A stretch of 64,000 nt of DNA from Vibrio maritimus. Its GTDB lineage: Bacteria > Pseudomonadota > Gammaproteobacteria > Enterobacterales > Vibrionaceae. The stretch is from NCBI GenBank assembly GCA_000755425.1, contig BBMT01000005.1, positions 62,001-126,000 on the forward strand, given 5' to 3'. The notes under the pieces are model-generated. The model saw only the letters and a list, made by a program, of their open reading frames with translations, was not told where the DNA came from and did not search any database. Each line of letters opens with the position of its first letter. Position 1 is the stretch's first letter. A program made the position numbers and the translations under genes. Below, piece after piece: positions 51,288 to 63,565 of the stretch.

Positions 51288-52498
51288 TTACAGCACAAAG
51301 AATAGACCAGCAAGGCAAGCACTCATTAGGTTAGCGAGTGTGCCGGCTAGAACGGCTTTAATGCCAAGCTTGCAACATCAGAGCGGCGTTCTGGTGCCAT
51401 GGACGCGATCGCGCCAATTTGAATTGCGATAGAGGCGATGTTGGCAAAGCCACAAAGAGCAAAGGTGATGATGACCTGAGTTTTGTCAGACAGCATAGCT
51501 TTTGCTTCGACAAAGTCGATGAAGGCAACAAACTCATTCAAAATCACTTTCTGACCGATAAATGAACCTGCTGTCAGTACTTCACTAGAGTCCACACCGA
51601 TTAGCCAAGCAACAGGCGCAAACACGAAGCCAAACAGCAGCTCCAATGTCATACCTTCGCCACCAAACCAGCCAGTGATAGATTCAATTGCTGCGTTTAG
51701 CATCGCAATCACACTGATGAAAGCAACAAGCATCGTACCAACAGCAACGGCGACTCTCATGCCGTTCATTGCGCCAGCAGCGAGCGCGTCAATGATGTTG
51801 CTTTGTTTGCTGTCATCGAGTTCGATATCGCTATAGTCAGACGGTGTTTGTTGCTCTGGTACAAGCAGCTTAGCCATCATCAGCGAGCCAGGCGCGGCCA
51901 TGAAGCTTGCGGCGATGAGGTACTTGAGTTCAACGCCAAGCCCTGCGTAACCGCCAAGCACGCTTCCCGCGACCGATGCCATACCGCCGGCCATAACGGC
52001 GAATAGCTCTGAGCGTGTCATCGTGCCGAGAAATGGGCGAATAAGCAGCGGTGATTCACTTTGCGATAAGAAAATGTTGCCAGTCGCTACCAGCGATTCA
52101 GCTTTGCTGGTGCCAAGGAATTTTTGAAGGCCGCCACCGATAATGCGAATGGCCAGTTGCATGATGCCAAGGTGATAGAGCGCCGCAATCAGTGCACTGA
52201 TGACCACGATAATTGGCAGTACGCGAATGGCAAACACGAAGCCGTTTGTGGCTAAGTCGCCAAACAAGAACTGAATACCACGGTCTGAGAAGCTAAGTAT
52301 GGTTGCTACGCCGCTGCTCATGGCGCCGAGAATATCTTTGCCAAGTGGAAATGCGAGAACAAACGCTGCGACTAGCGATTGTAGAAGTAGGGCGCGAAGT
52401 ACGGTGTTCCAATTGATTGCTGAACGTTTTTCAGAGAATAGGTACGCGATAGCAATAAGCGAAACGATGCCAAGTAGGCTAGAAAGAATAGCGATCAT
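51288..52498 (-). CDS. nupC: NupC-family concentrative nucleoside transporter (frameshift at C-terminus)
   Basis: Sodium- or proton-coupled nucleoside uptake carrier of the CNT family, with SQSESPLLIRPFLGTMTRSE, GSVLGGYAGLGVELKYLIAAS, FMAAPGSLMMAKLL and LNEFVAFIDF. The start is ATG 52498 with GGAGG 9 nt upstream; it overlaps the stop of a 38-codon ORF as ATGA. One base is missing at about 51364 (minus TTGGGCATT read as TTGGCATT); restored, the tail reads GIKAVLAGTLANLMSACLAG and ends at 51288. Corrected length is 403 residues (E. coli NupC 400). Confidence 0.92.
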
Positions 52499-52611
52499 TG
52501 AGCAGCACCTCCAAACAGTTGAATGGTCGATGTGCCAAAGTGATACCAAGAAGCCGCCAGTGATGGACGCGGAAACCACATAGTGTGGTAGGAATTGAAT
52601 AAAGTTGTCAT
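52495..52611 (-). CDS. 38-residue leader ORF translationally coupled to nupC
   Basis: ATG 52611 with AAAGG 7 nt upstream, 38 codons, ending in a TGA that overlaps the nupC ATG (ATGA). The peptide is aromatic-rich (SYHTMWFPRPS, SWYHFG) with no similarity I recognise. The nupC ribosome site (GGAGG) is inside the ORF near its end, so translation of the leader could open or mask it. It could be a regulatory leader peptide or a small membrane-proximal protein. Confidence 0.5.
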   Translation of the reverse strand: MTTLFNSYHTMWFPRPSLAASWYHFGTSTIQLFGGAAQ

Positions 52612-52740
52612 TGAGTAACCTTTACAAGCTGTGAAATAAGCTGGTCCGATTCCTTGGGGTCATTCACAGATCCGTGGTGACGGCTTGTATTGGTTGTGTT
52701 CAGGCTTTCACCTGACAAACGGCGCGGGAGTATATAGAAA
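52612..52740 (-). other. possible structured 5' leader of nupC
   Basis: On the minus strand this stretch can form CTGTGAA/TTCACAG (arms at 52629-52635 and 52663-52669) enclosing a purine-rich loop, and TCAGG/CCTGA (52700-52715). Its G+C content is above that of neighbouring intergenic DNA. It does not match any riboswitch consensus I can recall. Confidence 0.35.
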
Positions 52741-52844
52741 TAAATGAAGAATGCACGTGCTAAGCGTGAGTTGTATGTCTGTTTGACTAAAAGGCCATCA
52801 GTTCGCCGGCTTTTAGTAACGGTTAGGTTATGATTAAGAGTATA

Positions 52845-52876
52845 TAAAAAAGCCGCAGTGATACTTCACTGCGGCT
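52845..52876 (-). terminator. terminator after ansA
   Basis: AGCCGCAGTGA-tact-TCACTGCGGCT, 11-bp perfect stem, with TTTTTT following on the minus strand. Confidence 0.9.
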
Positions 52877-52898
52877 ATAAAGATGGGCGAAAGAGAGA

Positions 52899-53912
52899 TT
52901 ACTTGCTCATTTCACCGCGCAGTACTTCCAGCATTTGCGCTTTAACCTGCTCATAGCTGAGGTTCTGACTAAGCAGATAATGCAACTTGGCCAGCGCTGC
53001 TTCGGGGGTCATGTCAAAACCGCTAATAACGCCGGCATCAGCTAGGGCACAACCTGTCGCATAACCGCCCATGTTCACTTTACCCGCCAAACACTGAGTT
53101 AAGTTGACTACCAATACGCCACGCTCAGATGCTTCTTTCAAGTGCGCCAAAAGCTCTGGGTTTTGCGGTGCATTACCTACACCAAACGTCAGCAAAATCA
53201 TTGCATTAACAGGTTGCAGCAAGGTATTGCGGATCACTTCGTGTGAAATACCTGGGTACATGGTGATAACGCCAATAGGCTGTGGCGTGATGTCATGTAC
53301 CTTGAATTTACCTTCTGGCTGTTTGTTGATTTCCACACCGCTGCTTAATTGGATATTAATCCCTGCTTCTAGCAGAGGCTGCAGATTTGGTGAGGTAAAG
53401 GCATTAAAGCCATCCGCGTGTGATTTTGTGCTGCGGTTGCCGCGCATTAGTTGGTTATTGAAAAACAGCGTCACTTCGTTGATTGGATAGTTGGCGGCGA
53501 TGTGAAGCGCGTTTAGCAGGTTTGCTTGACCATCGGAGCGAAGCTCAGCCAGCGGGATCTGCGAGCCTGTAACAATCACAGGTTTGCCAAGGTTTTCCAG
53601 CATGAACGACAATGCCGAAGCAGTGTACGCCATGGTGTCAGTACCATGAAGAATTACAAAACCGTCGTAGTTGTCGTAGTTATCTCGAATATCGTCGGCG
53701 ATCTGTTGCCAGTCTGCAGGCGTCATGTCAGAAGAGTCGATGAGCGGCTCGTATTCATGAATAGTGAACTCGGGCATCTCAGGACGATGGAATTCTGGCA
53801 TGCTCGCCAGTTGCTTTTCCATAAAGCCTGCGACAGGGATGTAACCATGATCGGACTTTTGCATGCCGATAGTGCCGCCAGTATAGGCGATATAGATGTG
53901 TTTACGCGTCAT
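52899..53912 (-). CDS. ansA: type I (cytoplasmic) L-asparaginase AnsA
   Basis: Hydrolyses asparagine to aspartate and ammonia. Catalytic threonine in IAYTGGTIGM at the N-terminus and the second triad HGTDTMAYTASALSFML. The start is set at ATG 53912 (MTRKHIYIAYTGG), which aligns with E. coli AnsA and gives about 337 residues; ATG 53921 is an alternative. Longer starts would run through the sppA terminator at 53968-53992. No signal peptide. Downstream of sppA, as in E. coli. Intact. Confidence 0.93.
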   Translation of the reverse strand: MTRKHIYIAYTGGTIGMQKSDHGYIPVAGFMEKQLASMPEFHRPEMPEFTIHEYEPLIDSSDMTPADWQQIADDIRDNYDNYDGFVILHGTDTMAYTASALSFMLENLGKPVIVTGSQIPLAELRSDGQANLLNALHIAANYPINEVTLFFNNQLMRGNRSTKSHADGFNAFTSPNLQPLLEAGINIQLSSGVEINKQPEGKFKVHDITPQPIGVITMYPGISHEVIRNTLLQPVNAMILLTFGVGNAPQNPELLAHLKEASERGVLVVNLTQCLAGKVNMGGYATGCALADAGVISGFDMTPEAALAKLHYLLSQNLSYEQVKAQMLEVLRGEMSK

Positions 53913-53967
53913 GACAGACATTACTTTGAAACTGGGAACAGGTGGGGCGATTATAACCAAATCAAAC

Positions 53968-53992
53968 AAAAGAGCCACCGATTGGTGGCTCT
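53968..53992 (-). terminator. terminator after sppA
   Basis: AGAGCCACC-gatt-GGTGGCTCT stem followed by TTTTGTTTG on the minus strand, 26 bp after the sppA stop. Confidence 0.85.
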
Positions 53993-54017
53993 AAAGTAAG
54001 TTTTGCAGAGTTATTCG

Positions 54018-55873
54018 CTATTGGACATTGCAGGTCAAACAGAGAACGTAGTGGCCTTTCGGATCGTTAAAGCTTTCCATAAGGCTGGCATGCTGCTGAA
54101 GTTCTGTTGCAACAGGCAATAGGCTTTGTGGAACCCAGGCTGAAATATCAAGCCCTAGGCTGACTTTCACCTGCTTCATTAGGTCCTGTACAAACTGTTG
54201 TGTAGGACTTAGTGGTTCTTCTACCCAGTACACGTCGTACGATTCTAGGTTAGCCAGCTCTGCAGCGCGCGCGATGGCATCATCAAAATCACCAATACGG
54301 TCAACAAGGCCGTGGTCTAGCGCATCTTGACCCGTCCATACACGGCCTTGAGCGACGTTATCGACTTCCGTCTGGCTCATATTGCGGTTGTCAGAGACAA
54401 GCGAGATAAAACGCTTATAACCATGCTCAATACCCATTTGGATAGCAGATGAAGCGCCCTCATTGATTCCACGAGTCACGCCAACACCTGAGAACGGTGA
54501 GGTGCCAACACCATCCGTGTTAACGCCAATATTGTTGAGTCCTTTTTCAAATGTCGTAATAACGCTAAAGATACCAATTGAGCCTGTGATGGTTGTTGGC
54601 TGAGCCATGATTTCATTCGCGCTCATTGAAATCCAATAGCCACCAGATGCAGCAACGCTCGACATCGATACCACGACTGGTTTACCAGCATCTTTCAGTG
54701 CTTGAACTTCATTGCGAATCACTTCAGAGGCGAAAGCACTACCACCAGGACTATCTACACGCAGCACAACCGATTTTACGCTGTCATCTTCGCGAGCTTG
54801 CTTAAGCAACGACGCAATGGTGTCACCACCAATAGTGCCTCGTGGCTGTTCGCCATCCATGATTGAACCACTTGCAACAACAACGGCAATTTGGTTGTCA
54901 GGCTGTGTAGGTAAATCAAATGGCACGCTCGCTAGATACTCGTAATAACTCACGGCATTAAAGCCACCATCGCCGTCACTGCCGAAGGCTTCGATCATGC
55001 TTCGTTGACTTGTGGTTTAGTGACTAACTCGTCAACTAAGCCTAGCTCTTTAGATAGCGCTGCAAGGTCACCGTCGACGTTTTTCAGCGACGCTAAGAAA
55101 TCGTCCATGCTAGGCGTAAGTACGCTTGGCTCGATTTCGCGGTTTGCTGCGACATCATCGACATACGCGTCCCACAGCTGAGTTACCCAACGAGTTGCGT
55201 TGGCTTTCGCGTCTGCAGACATGTCGTCACGAAGGAATGGCTCGACTGCAGATTTGTAGGTACCCACGCGGAACACGTGTGTAGTAACGTCGAGCTTTTC
55301 AAGCAAGGTTTTGAAGTACATTGAGTATGCACTGTAGCCACGGATCAACACTGCGCCATCAGGAGCAAGATAGACTTTGTCTGCGTAGCTGGCGAGGTAG
55401 TATTGGCTTTGGTTGTAGAACGCCCCATAGGCATAAACCGGTTTGCCTGTTGCTTTAAACTCATTGATGGCTTTCGCGATGTAACGCAGTTTGGTTAGGC
55501 TGGTTTCCGGCATTTCTCGTAGCGAGAGAACCAGTCCTGTGACTTTATCATCTTGAGAGGCATGGCGGATGGTGTCGACAATATCAAAGACGACGTTCTC
55601 TTTTGGAAGCTCTTGACCAAACAGTGAACCGGTAAAGGAGTCCATCGGATTAACGTAAGTGCTTTGTTCAACAATGGGGCCTGAAAGGTTCATGACCAAT
55701 GCGGTGGCTTTTTTCTCGACCGCTGGTGGCGCATCACTTTGGGTGAAGGCGAAATACACCATGGCGATCACAGCAAAGAAAAATAGATTCACTATGGCGA
55801 GGCGAGTGAAGTTAATCAGCTTCCAAATGCCCTTGAAAATCATACCTATAAAACGAAATACTTTTTTCATCAT
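54018..55873 (-). CDS. sppA: signal peptide peptidase SppA, 67K type (frameshifted)
   Basis: Inner-membrane serine protease degrading cleaved signal peptides. N-terminal TM anchor (about residues 25-45, IVNLFFFAVIAMVYFAF), N-terminal domain with the catalytic lysine in VGTYKSAVEPF, C-terminal domain with the catalytic serine in SSVAASGGYWISM and PTTITGSIGIF. The halves are in different frames: one base is missing at about 54999 (minus GAAGCCATGATC read as GAAGCATGATC). Corrected length is 618 residues, exactly that of E. coli SppA. Divergent from fadH. Confidence 0.94.
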
Positions 55874-56120
55874 CTCTCCACATCACAAATGTGAGTGTTT
55901 ATGTCCTTTAACATCAATTACTAGTGTAGCGCTGAGGTTAACAATTCGCAGTATCAATTATGTAATTGTACGTATGTGACGCTGACTTCTATCAGCTTGG
56001 GGGTTAACTGAATATAAATTAGAGACTTACCATACTAGATGAAGTTCAAAGAATCAGAAAGTTTTTCTGTTTATGTTGTAAGAATGTAAACGCTAGTTTG
56101 ATTTTTTAACCTTTACATAA

Positions 56121-58161
<2,041 letters not shown>

Positions 58162-58210
58162 ATCCAATCAGATAAACAGAGATGTAGGTAGAGCCTAAAC
58201 CGAAAAACTG

Positions 58211-58249
58211 GATTGACGTGCTAGTCGCTCCACAACTGGCACGTCAATC
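58211..58249. promoter_or_regulatory. inverted repeat between fadH and the nitroreductase gene
   Basis: GATTGACGTGC and GCACGTCAATC, perfect 11-bp arms separated by 17 bp. No T tract follows, so it could be a weak terminator of fadH or a two-site operator for the following gene. Confidence 0.45.
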
Positions 58250-58340
58250 TAGAGCTACTAAATGAGATCGGTTCTCATTGTTGGTGCGTAAAGGTTAACG
58301 TTTTGTTATTATGGCGAAACGATAATAAGAGGTATGTGTT

Positions 58341-58889
58341 ATGGATGCTTTAGACCTGTTGCTCAACCGACGCTCAATAGCCAAACTTTCCGACCCCGCA
58401 CCAGAAGGGGTTGCACTAGAAAACATTATTAAAGCGGGACTACGAGCTCCCGATCATGCTGGATTGACGCCTTGGAGATTCGTTCTCGCTCAAGGAGAGG
58501 GTCGCCAGAAACTTGCCGATATACTTGCCAACGCAGCTACTCTTGCAGGCAGTGAACCCGCTGTTATTGAAAAAGCACAAAAAGCGCCGTTTCGCGCCCC
58601 ACTAGTGATTACTGTTATCGCCAAGGTGACACCTCATGAAAAAGTGCCTGCTTTTGAGCAGCACTTGTCAGCAGGTTGCGCGGTACAAGCGATGCAAATG
58701 GCCGCGGTAGCACAAGGTTTTCAAGCGTTTTGGCGCTCAGGAAAATGGATGTTTGATGACAATGTCCGTCAGGCTTTTGAGCTTGAGGGCGAAGATCAGA
58801 TTGTTGGTTTTCTCTATGTGGGCACCCCTGGGTGCACGCCAATGAAAGTACCAGAGCGCGAGCTTGGTAAATTTGTGCAGTTTTTATAG
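58341..58889 (+). CDS. YdjA-type nitroreductase family protein
   Basis: 182-residue FMN-binding nitroreductase of the minimal YdjA type. N-terminal NRRSIAKLSDPAP with flavin-contacting arginines, AGLRAPDHAGLTPWRFVLAQG, and C-terminal LYVGTPGCTPMKVPERE. In E. coli ydjA is a neighbour of sppA, ansA and topB, and the same cluster is preserved here with fadH inserted. Physiological substrate unknown. Intact. Confidence 0.9.
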   Translation: MDALDLLLNRRSIAKLSDPAPEGVALENIIKAGLRAPDHAGLTPWRFVLAQGEGRQKLADILANAATLAGSEPAVIEKAQKAPFRAPLVITVIAKVTPHEKVPAFEQHLSAGCAVQAMQMAAVAQGFQAFWRSGKWMFDDNVRQAFELEGEDQIVGFLYVGTPGCTPMKVPERELGKFVQFL

Positions 58890-58951
58890 TAGCCACTTTT
58901 CATAACAGAGTGGAATTAACTGGCTATTTATACAGTTTTTTCTTGATTCGC

Positions 58952-58986
58952 AAAGGTAAGCTTAGTTAAGCTTACCTTTATTTTTT
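58952..58986 (+). terminator. terminator after the nitroreductase gene
   Basis: AAAGGTAAGCTTA-gtt-AAGCTTACCTTT hairpin followed by ATTTTTTCG, 16 bp before the topB ATG. Confidence 0.85.
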
Positions 58987-59002
58987 CGAATCATTTCATT
59001 TT

Positions 59003-60964
59003 ATGACGCGCCTCTTCATTGCAGAAAAACCCAGCCTTGGCAGAGCGATTGCCGCCGCCTTACCTAACCCTCAGAAAAAAGGGGATGGTTTATTCAATGT
59101 GGTAACGGTGATGTTGTCACCTGGTGTATTGGCCACTTGTTGGAGCAAGTTGAGCCAGACGCTTATGATGAGCGCTATAAAAAATGGAACCTCGCCGATC
59201 TTCCGATTGTGCCCGATCAGTGGCAGTTGAGACCGAGAAAAAGTGCCTCCAAGCAGCTTACGGCAGTTAAGAAGTTACTTAAAACCGCGACGCAAATCGT
59301 CAACGCTGGTGACCCAGATAGAGAAGGGCAACTGCTGGTGGATGAAGTTATCGACTACTGCAAAGTCCCTAAATCTAAGAAGGAGACCGCTCAGCGCTTG
59401 CTGATCAGCGACCTTAACTTACCTGCGGTGAAAAAGCACTTAGTACTATGCGAATGAACCGCGAGTTTGTGCCTTTATCTGTCTCGGCATTGGCGCGTTC
59501 ACGTGCTGATTGGCTCTACGGTATGAACATGTCCCGAGCTTACACTTTGCTTGGTCAAAAGGCTGGTTATCAGGGCGTACTGTCAGTTGGACGTGTGCAA
59601 ACGCCAGTGTTGGGATTAGTTGTTCGTCGTGATGAAGAGATAGAGAGCTTTGTCCCTCGTGATTATTTTACGTTGCATGCCTTGATCCCATACCAAGACA
59701 ACGGCCCCGCATTTGACATTCGTGCCAAATGGCGGCCGAGCGAAGCGTGCAAGCCATGGCAAGATGAAGAAGGACGCGTTCTGAATCGTAAGCTAGTCGA
59801 GAACGTGGCGCAGCGTATTCAAGGACAGCCAGCTAGGGTCGTTAAGTCAGAGCATAAGTCGACCAAACAAAACGCGCCGCTACCTTATTCGTTGTCGGCG
59901 CTACAAATTGACGCGGCGAAACGCTACAACATGAGTGCTCAACAGGTGCTGGATGTGTGTCAGGCTTTGTATGAGAAACATAAGCTGATTACTTACCCCC
60001 GTTCAGATAACCGCTACCTTCCTAAAGACCATTTCTATCAGGCTAATGACGTACTGGCAGCGATTAAGAACAACAGCCAAGAGTATTCCGCAGCCGTCGA
60101 TGGTGCAGACAGCAGTCGCAAGTCTAAAGCGTGGAATGACAGTAAAGTCGATGCTCACCACGCGATCATCCCAACGCCTAAAAAGACCAGCATGGTGCTC
60201 TCTGGATTTGAAGAGAAAGTCTACGGCTTGATTGCACGTCAGTATGTGATGCAGTTTTATCCTGCCGCGGTGTATGCCGAGGCTATGTTGGAGTTCGATA
60301 TTCAAGGTGGCCAGTTCGTAGCAAAGGGCAAGCGTCTGCAGGAACCAGGATGGCGAGTGCTATTGGGCAGTAGTGCCAATGATCAAGAAGAAGGCGTGGA
60401 CGCCGTACCACCGCTTGAAGTCGGCACTGTTCTCACATGTCGTGAAGGGCAAATCGGTGAGAAGAAAACCGAGCCACCGCGTCACTTTACTGAAGCTACT
60501 TTGCTGCAAGCGATGACTGGTATCAGCCGTTTCGTTGAAGATAAGTCACTGAAAAAATCTTGCGTGATACCGACGGTATCGGCACAGAAGCCACTCGCGC
60601 GGGCATTTTAGATACGCTGTTTAAACGCCAGCTGCTAAGTCGTCAGGGCAAGTCTGTAATGTCGACACCCGCAGGTCGAGGCCTTATCCACGCGCTGCCT
60701 GATGAATCAACCTATCCAGATATGACGGCGCACTGGGAGTTTCAGCTCCAAGGTATGGCGGAAAAGACTCAGTCGTACGGGCCTTTCATGTCGGACTTGA
60801 ACGTAAAGCTGGATCAGTTAATGGGGCAAGTGAAAACAGGCCCAGTGCCAGAATCGCTGCGTAATTTACCGAAAGTGGAAAAGCCAGCCTTCAAAAAGTA
60901 CAAAAAACGCCGCTCTGCAGGCAGCTCTACCGGAAAGCGCCGCAGTAAACCTAAAGCGAGCTAA
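59003..60964 (+). CDS. topB: DNA topoisomerase III TopB (three frameshifts)
   Basis: Type IA topoisomerase that decatenates and relaxes DNA. TOPRIM start [19 protein letters not shown], acidic [29 protein letters not shown], and the active-site tyrosine in [13 protein letters not shown]. Missing bases are at about 59091 (GGTTTTATT read as GGTTTATT), about 59437 (probably AAGCCACTT read as AAGCACTT) and about 60557 (A7 read as A6, before [16 protein letters not shown]). Corrected length is 654 residues (E. coli 653). The C-terminus is a basic tail rich in Lys, Arg and Ser, likely DNA-binding. Confidence 0.94.
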
Positions 60965-61020
60965 TTCAGCCCCCGCTTCCAGGTTGTTCAGTTGTTAAGA
61001 GAGTTACCAAGGCAGGAAAA

Positions 61021-61707
61021 TTACCAAGGTAGCTCTTCACCTTCAAAATTCAGAAACTTACCAGAATCCTCCAGAGACGCATCGCGAATCACCTTGTATA
61101 AACCATTTGCTGATGCTGAGGTAGAAATCAGCGCATTTGGCCCACCCATCTCGGTTTGTACCCAACCAGGATGAAGTGCCAGTACAGTAACGCCATGTGA
61201 AGTGAGATCGTTACTCAAACTTTTCACCACCGAGTTAAGTGCTGCTTTCGAAGAGCGATAGATATAACCGCCACCGGAGGTGTTTTCTGTCATGCTGCCG
61301 ACTTTTGACGACAAGCAGGCAATGATTTTCACCGATGAGTTGATGAGTTTTGGATACAGCAGCTCAGTCAGTTTAAGTGGTGCGATACTGTTGATTTCAA
61401 ATACTTTGCGCCATTCATCGACATCGGTATTACCGAAGCCGTAGCCTTTCGGGCCGTAGTAACCTGCGTTGTTAATGAAGATGTCGATGTCCGGCAAAGT
61501 TTGCACTAATTTCGCGACCAAGCCGTAATCAGTCACATCTAGCGAGTGTGTGATAAGGTTCGATTCGCTCACTTCCAGAGAAAGAAGTTCGTGAGAGGAG
61601 CTGGCGCTGCGGTAGGTGGCATGAACCTTAAAGCCGGACTCTAAGTACTTTTTCGTCAAAGCGAGGCCGATGCCCCGATTGGCTCCGGTGATGAAGACGG
61701 TTTTCAT
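61021..61707 (-). CDS. short-chain dehydrogenase/reductase
   Basis: 228-residue classical SDR: NAD(P)-binding TGANRGIGLALTKKYLESG, structural NNAGYYG, catalytic serine region ACLSSKVGS and YxxxK in YIYRSSKAAL. Resembles carbonyl-reductase/csgA-like SDRs; substrate unknown. Divergent from the HDAC-like gene. Intact. Confidence 0.9.
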   Translation of the reverse strand: MKTVFITGANRGIGLALTKKYLESGFKVHATYRSASSSHELLSLEVSESNLITHSLDVTDYGLVAKLVQTLPDIDIFINNAGYYGPKGYGFGNTDVDEWRKVFEINSIAPLKLTELLYPKLINSSVKIIACLSSKVGSMTENTSGGGYIYRSSKAALNSVVKSLSNDLTSHGVTVLALHPGWVQTEMGGPNALISTSASANGLYKVIRDASLEDSGKFLNFEGEELPW

Positions 61708-61779
61708 GTTGTTCTCCTAGCGCTACTATGTTTTTGTAACATGTTTTTGTGTCTTTGATTTAACTGAGAATAGAATACT

Positions 61780-62691
61780 TTGATTCCACTCATCTATCAT
61801 CCTATTTACTCCGCGCTGCCATTGCCTGATGGGCATCGCTATCCAATTCGTAAATATGAGCTGCTCTATGAGGCGGTCGCCGAGCGCTATTTGAAGTCAT
61901 CGCTGTTTCGATTTGTCGAACCTCAAGCGCTTAGCGTGGATGACATTAAACAGACCCATTGTCATACCTACACTGATAATTTAGTGTCGGGGCTCCTACC
62001 TGCGGCTAAGATGCGCCGTATTGGCTTTCCGTGGAGTGAGCGTCTCATCGAACGCACCCTGACTTCAACGGGTGGTACGGTACTCGCTGTTAAAGAGGCA
62101 CTTGAAAATGGCTTAGCCATTCATTTGAGCGGTGGTTATCACCATGCCCATTTTGATTATGGCAGTGGTTTTTGCCTGTTCAATGATTTGGCGGTCGCCG
62201 CGAAGCACGCAATTTCGCTGGGTGTCGATAAGGTACTGATTATAGATAGCGATGTTCACCAAGGTGACGGTACTGCATCTCTCATGGCACAAAACTCCCA
62301 AATCATCACACTTTCACTGCACTGTGACAAAAATTTCCCAGCGCGAAAACCCGACTCGGATCTCGACGTACCATTTACTAAAGGTGCCGAGGATGAAGAG
62401 TTTTTGCCAAGCTTTAAGCAGGTTGTGCAGTTTGCTCTTGATATTCATCAGCCAGATTTGGTGATCTTTGATGCAGGCGTTGATATCCACCAAGACGACG
62501 AACTGGGTTTTTTGAATGTCACCCTTGATGGCATACGTGAGCGAGACCGCTGGATGCTCTCTACTTGTCAGAAGCGTGCTATTCCAATCGCGTGTGTGAT
62601 TGGTGGTGGATATCGCAGTAATCACGCGGATTTGGTGCCGATTCATATGTCGCTCGTAGAGGCTGCGGCTAGGTTAAAGGAGTTAACATGA
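61780..62691 (+). CDS. histone deacetylase-like (acetoin utilisation family) amidohydrolase
   Basis: 303-residue arginase/deacetylase-fold enzyme. Conserved HDAC residues: HLSGGYHHAHFDYGSGFCLFND, zinc-binding aspartate and histidine in DSDVHQGDGTASL, and DAGVDIHQDDELG. Bacterial members deacetylate polyamines or small acetyl-amides rather than histones. The TGA overlaps the NUDIX ATG as ATGA, so the two are coupled. No conventional ribosome site is obvious upstream of the ATG at 61780. Intact. Confidence 0.9.
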   Translation: MIPLIYHPIYSALPLPDGHRYPIRKYELLYEAVAERYLKSSLFRFVEPQALSVDDIKQTHCHTYTDNLVSGLLPAAKMRRIGFPWSERLIERTLTSTGGTVLAVKEALENGLAIHLSGGYHHAHFDYGSGFCLFNDLAVAAKHAISLGVDKVLIIDSDVHQGDGTASLMAQNSQIITLSLHCDKNFPARKPDSDLDVPFTKGAEDEEFLPSFKQVVQFALDIHQPDLVIFDAGVDIHQDDELGFLNVTLDGIRERDRWMLSTCQKRAIPIACVIGGGYRSNHADLVPIHMSLVEAAARLKELT

Positions 62692-63182
62692 AACATCGCA
62701 TTCGCGCCGCTGGGATAGCGGTTAACGACAATCGTATTTTGATGCTGCGTGTAAAAGATCCCTACTCCGGCGAATACTGGATCCCACCAGGTGGCGGTTT
62801 TGAGGCTGGGGATGTCAGTACCAAGCAGAGTTTGGTACGCGAGTTCAAAGAGGAAACGAACCTGGATGTCGATGTTGGCGAGCTAATCTGCGTGCGTGAG
62901 TTTTATGAGACGTCGGCTGAGCGCTACCATGTTGAACTGTTTTATCAAATTCGTGATTGGCAAGGTGAGCCCGGTCTTGGAAATCTCGTTGGACTCAATG
63001 ATGAAAGCTATATTCAAGAAGTGAAATGGCTTCCCATTGATGAACTGTCGTCATTAAAAGTCTTTCCGGCAAACTTAGCGCAAGATGTGCTGCCGATAAT
63101 TGAAGAGCAGCGCTTTGCAACACACCTTGGTAGCTTTGTACAAGGTAAAGGGGATGGGATTAATGTTCTCGATGGCGTGTAA
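62688..63182 (+). CDS. NUDIX hydrolase
   Basis: 164-residue NUDIX pyrophosphohydrolase. The box reads GGGFEAGD...SLVREFKEETNLDV (about residues 35-60), with the usual REx2EE core intact and D in place of the common E after AG. Substrate unknown; possibilities include ADP-ribose-like or modified nucleotides. Start overlaps the HDAC-like stop. Intact. Confidence 0.88.
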   Translation: MKHRIRAAGIAVNDNRILMLRVKDPYSGEYWIPPGGGFEAGDVSTKQSLVREFKEETNLDVDVGELICVREFYETSAERYHVELFYQIRDWQGEPGLGNLVGLNDESYIQEVKWLPIDELSSLKVFPANLAQDVLPIIEEQRFATHLGSFVQGKGDGINVLDGV

Positions 63183-63263
63183 TAGTGCACAAAAGTGGAT
63201 TAACATCCAAGAGAGCGCTATCATGCGCAGCCCATGAAACCCCGCTAGAGAATAGAGCCGTTT

Positions 63264-63462
63264 ATGAACAGAAAGAAGAAGGTCATCCAGATCCTGAAAG
63301 CGAAAGCGAAAAAAAGGCAACGCCAAAAAGCAGAAGAGCAACAAGCCGCGCTATATCTCAAAAGCTGAACGCGCCAAAATGGAAGCGGAGCAAGCGGCGA
63401 ATCCTGAGCAAACTGAAGTGGTTGAAACGGTAGAGGGTGCGGGAGGCTCTACAGAATCGTAG
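63264..63462 (+). CDS. DUF2986 family small basic protein (frameshifted)
   Basis: About 65-residue lysine-rich protein of a family known only from gammaproteobacteria such as Vibrio. N-terminal MNRKKKVIQILKAKAKK is in one frame, and the conserved NKPRYISKAERAKMEAEQAA is in another. The change is in the A run at about 63309-63315, which needs one fewer or two more As. Acidic/Gly/Ser C-terminal tail. Function unknown. Confidence 0.75.
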
Positions 63463-63520
63463 ATGTTTTCACCTCGTCACCTCTTCTCTAAAGGGCTCAT
63501 GATTTTTTTGTTTGAAAGTA

Positions 63521-63548
63521 TAAATGCCTCAATTTCACGAGGCATTTA
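63521..63548. terminator. hairpin between DUF2986 and the last gene
   Basis: TAAATGCCTC-aatttcac-GAGGCATTTA, 10-bp perfect stem between convergent genes; only short T-rich flanks. Confidence 0.6.
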
Positions 63549-63565
63549 TATCGAACGATTGAGCC

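Noticed and set aside
52612..52740. Known riboswitch in front of nupC
   Set aside because: I compared it from memory with purine, c-di-GMP, TPP, cobalamin, SAM, lysine and ZTP consensus elements and found no match; kept only as an unidentified leader.
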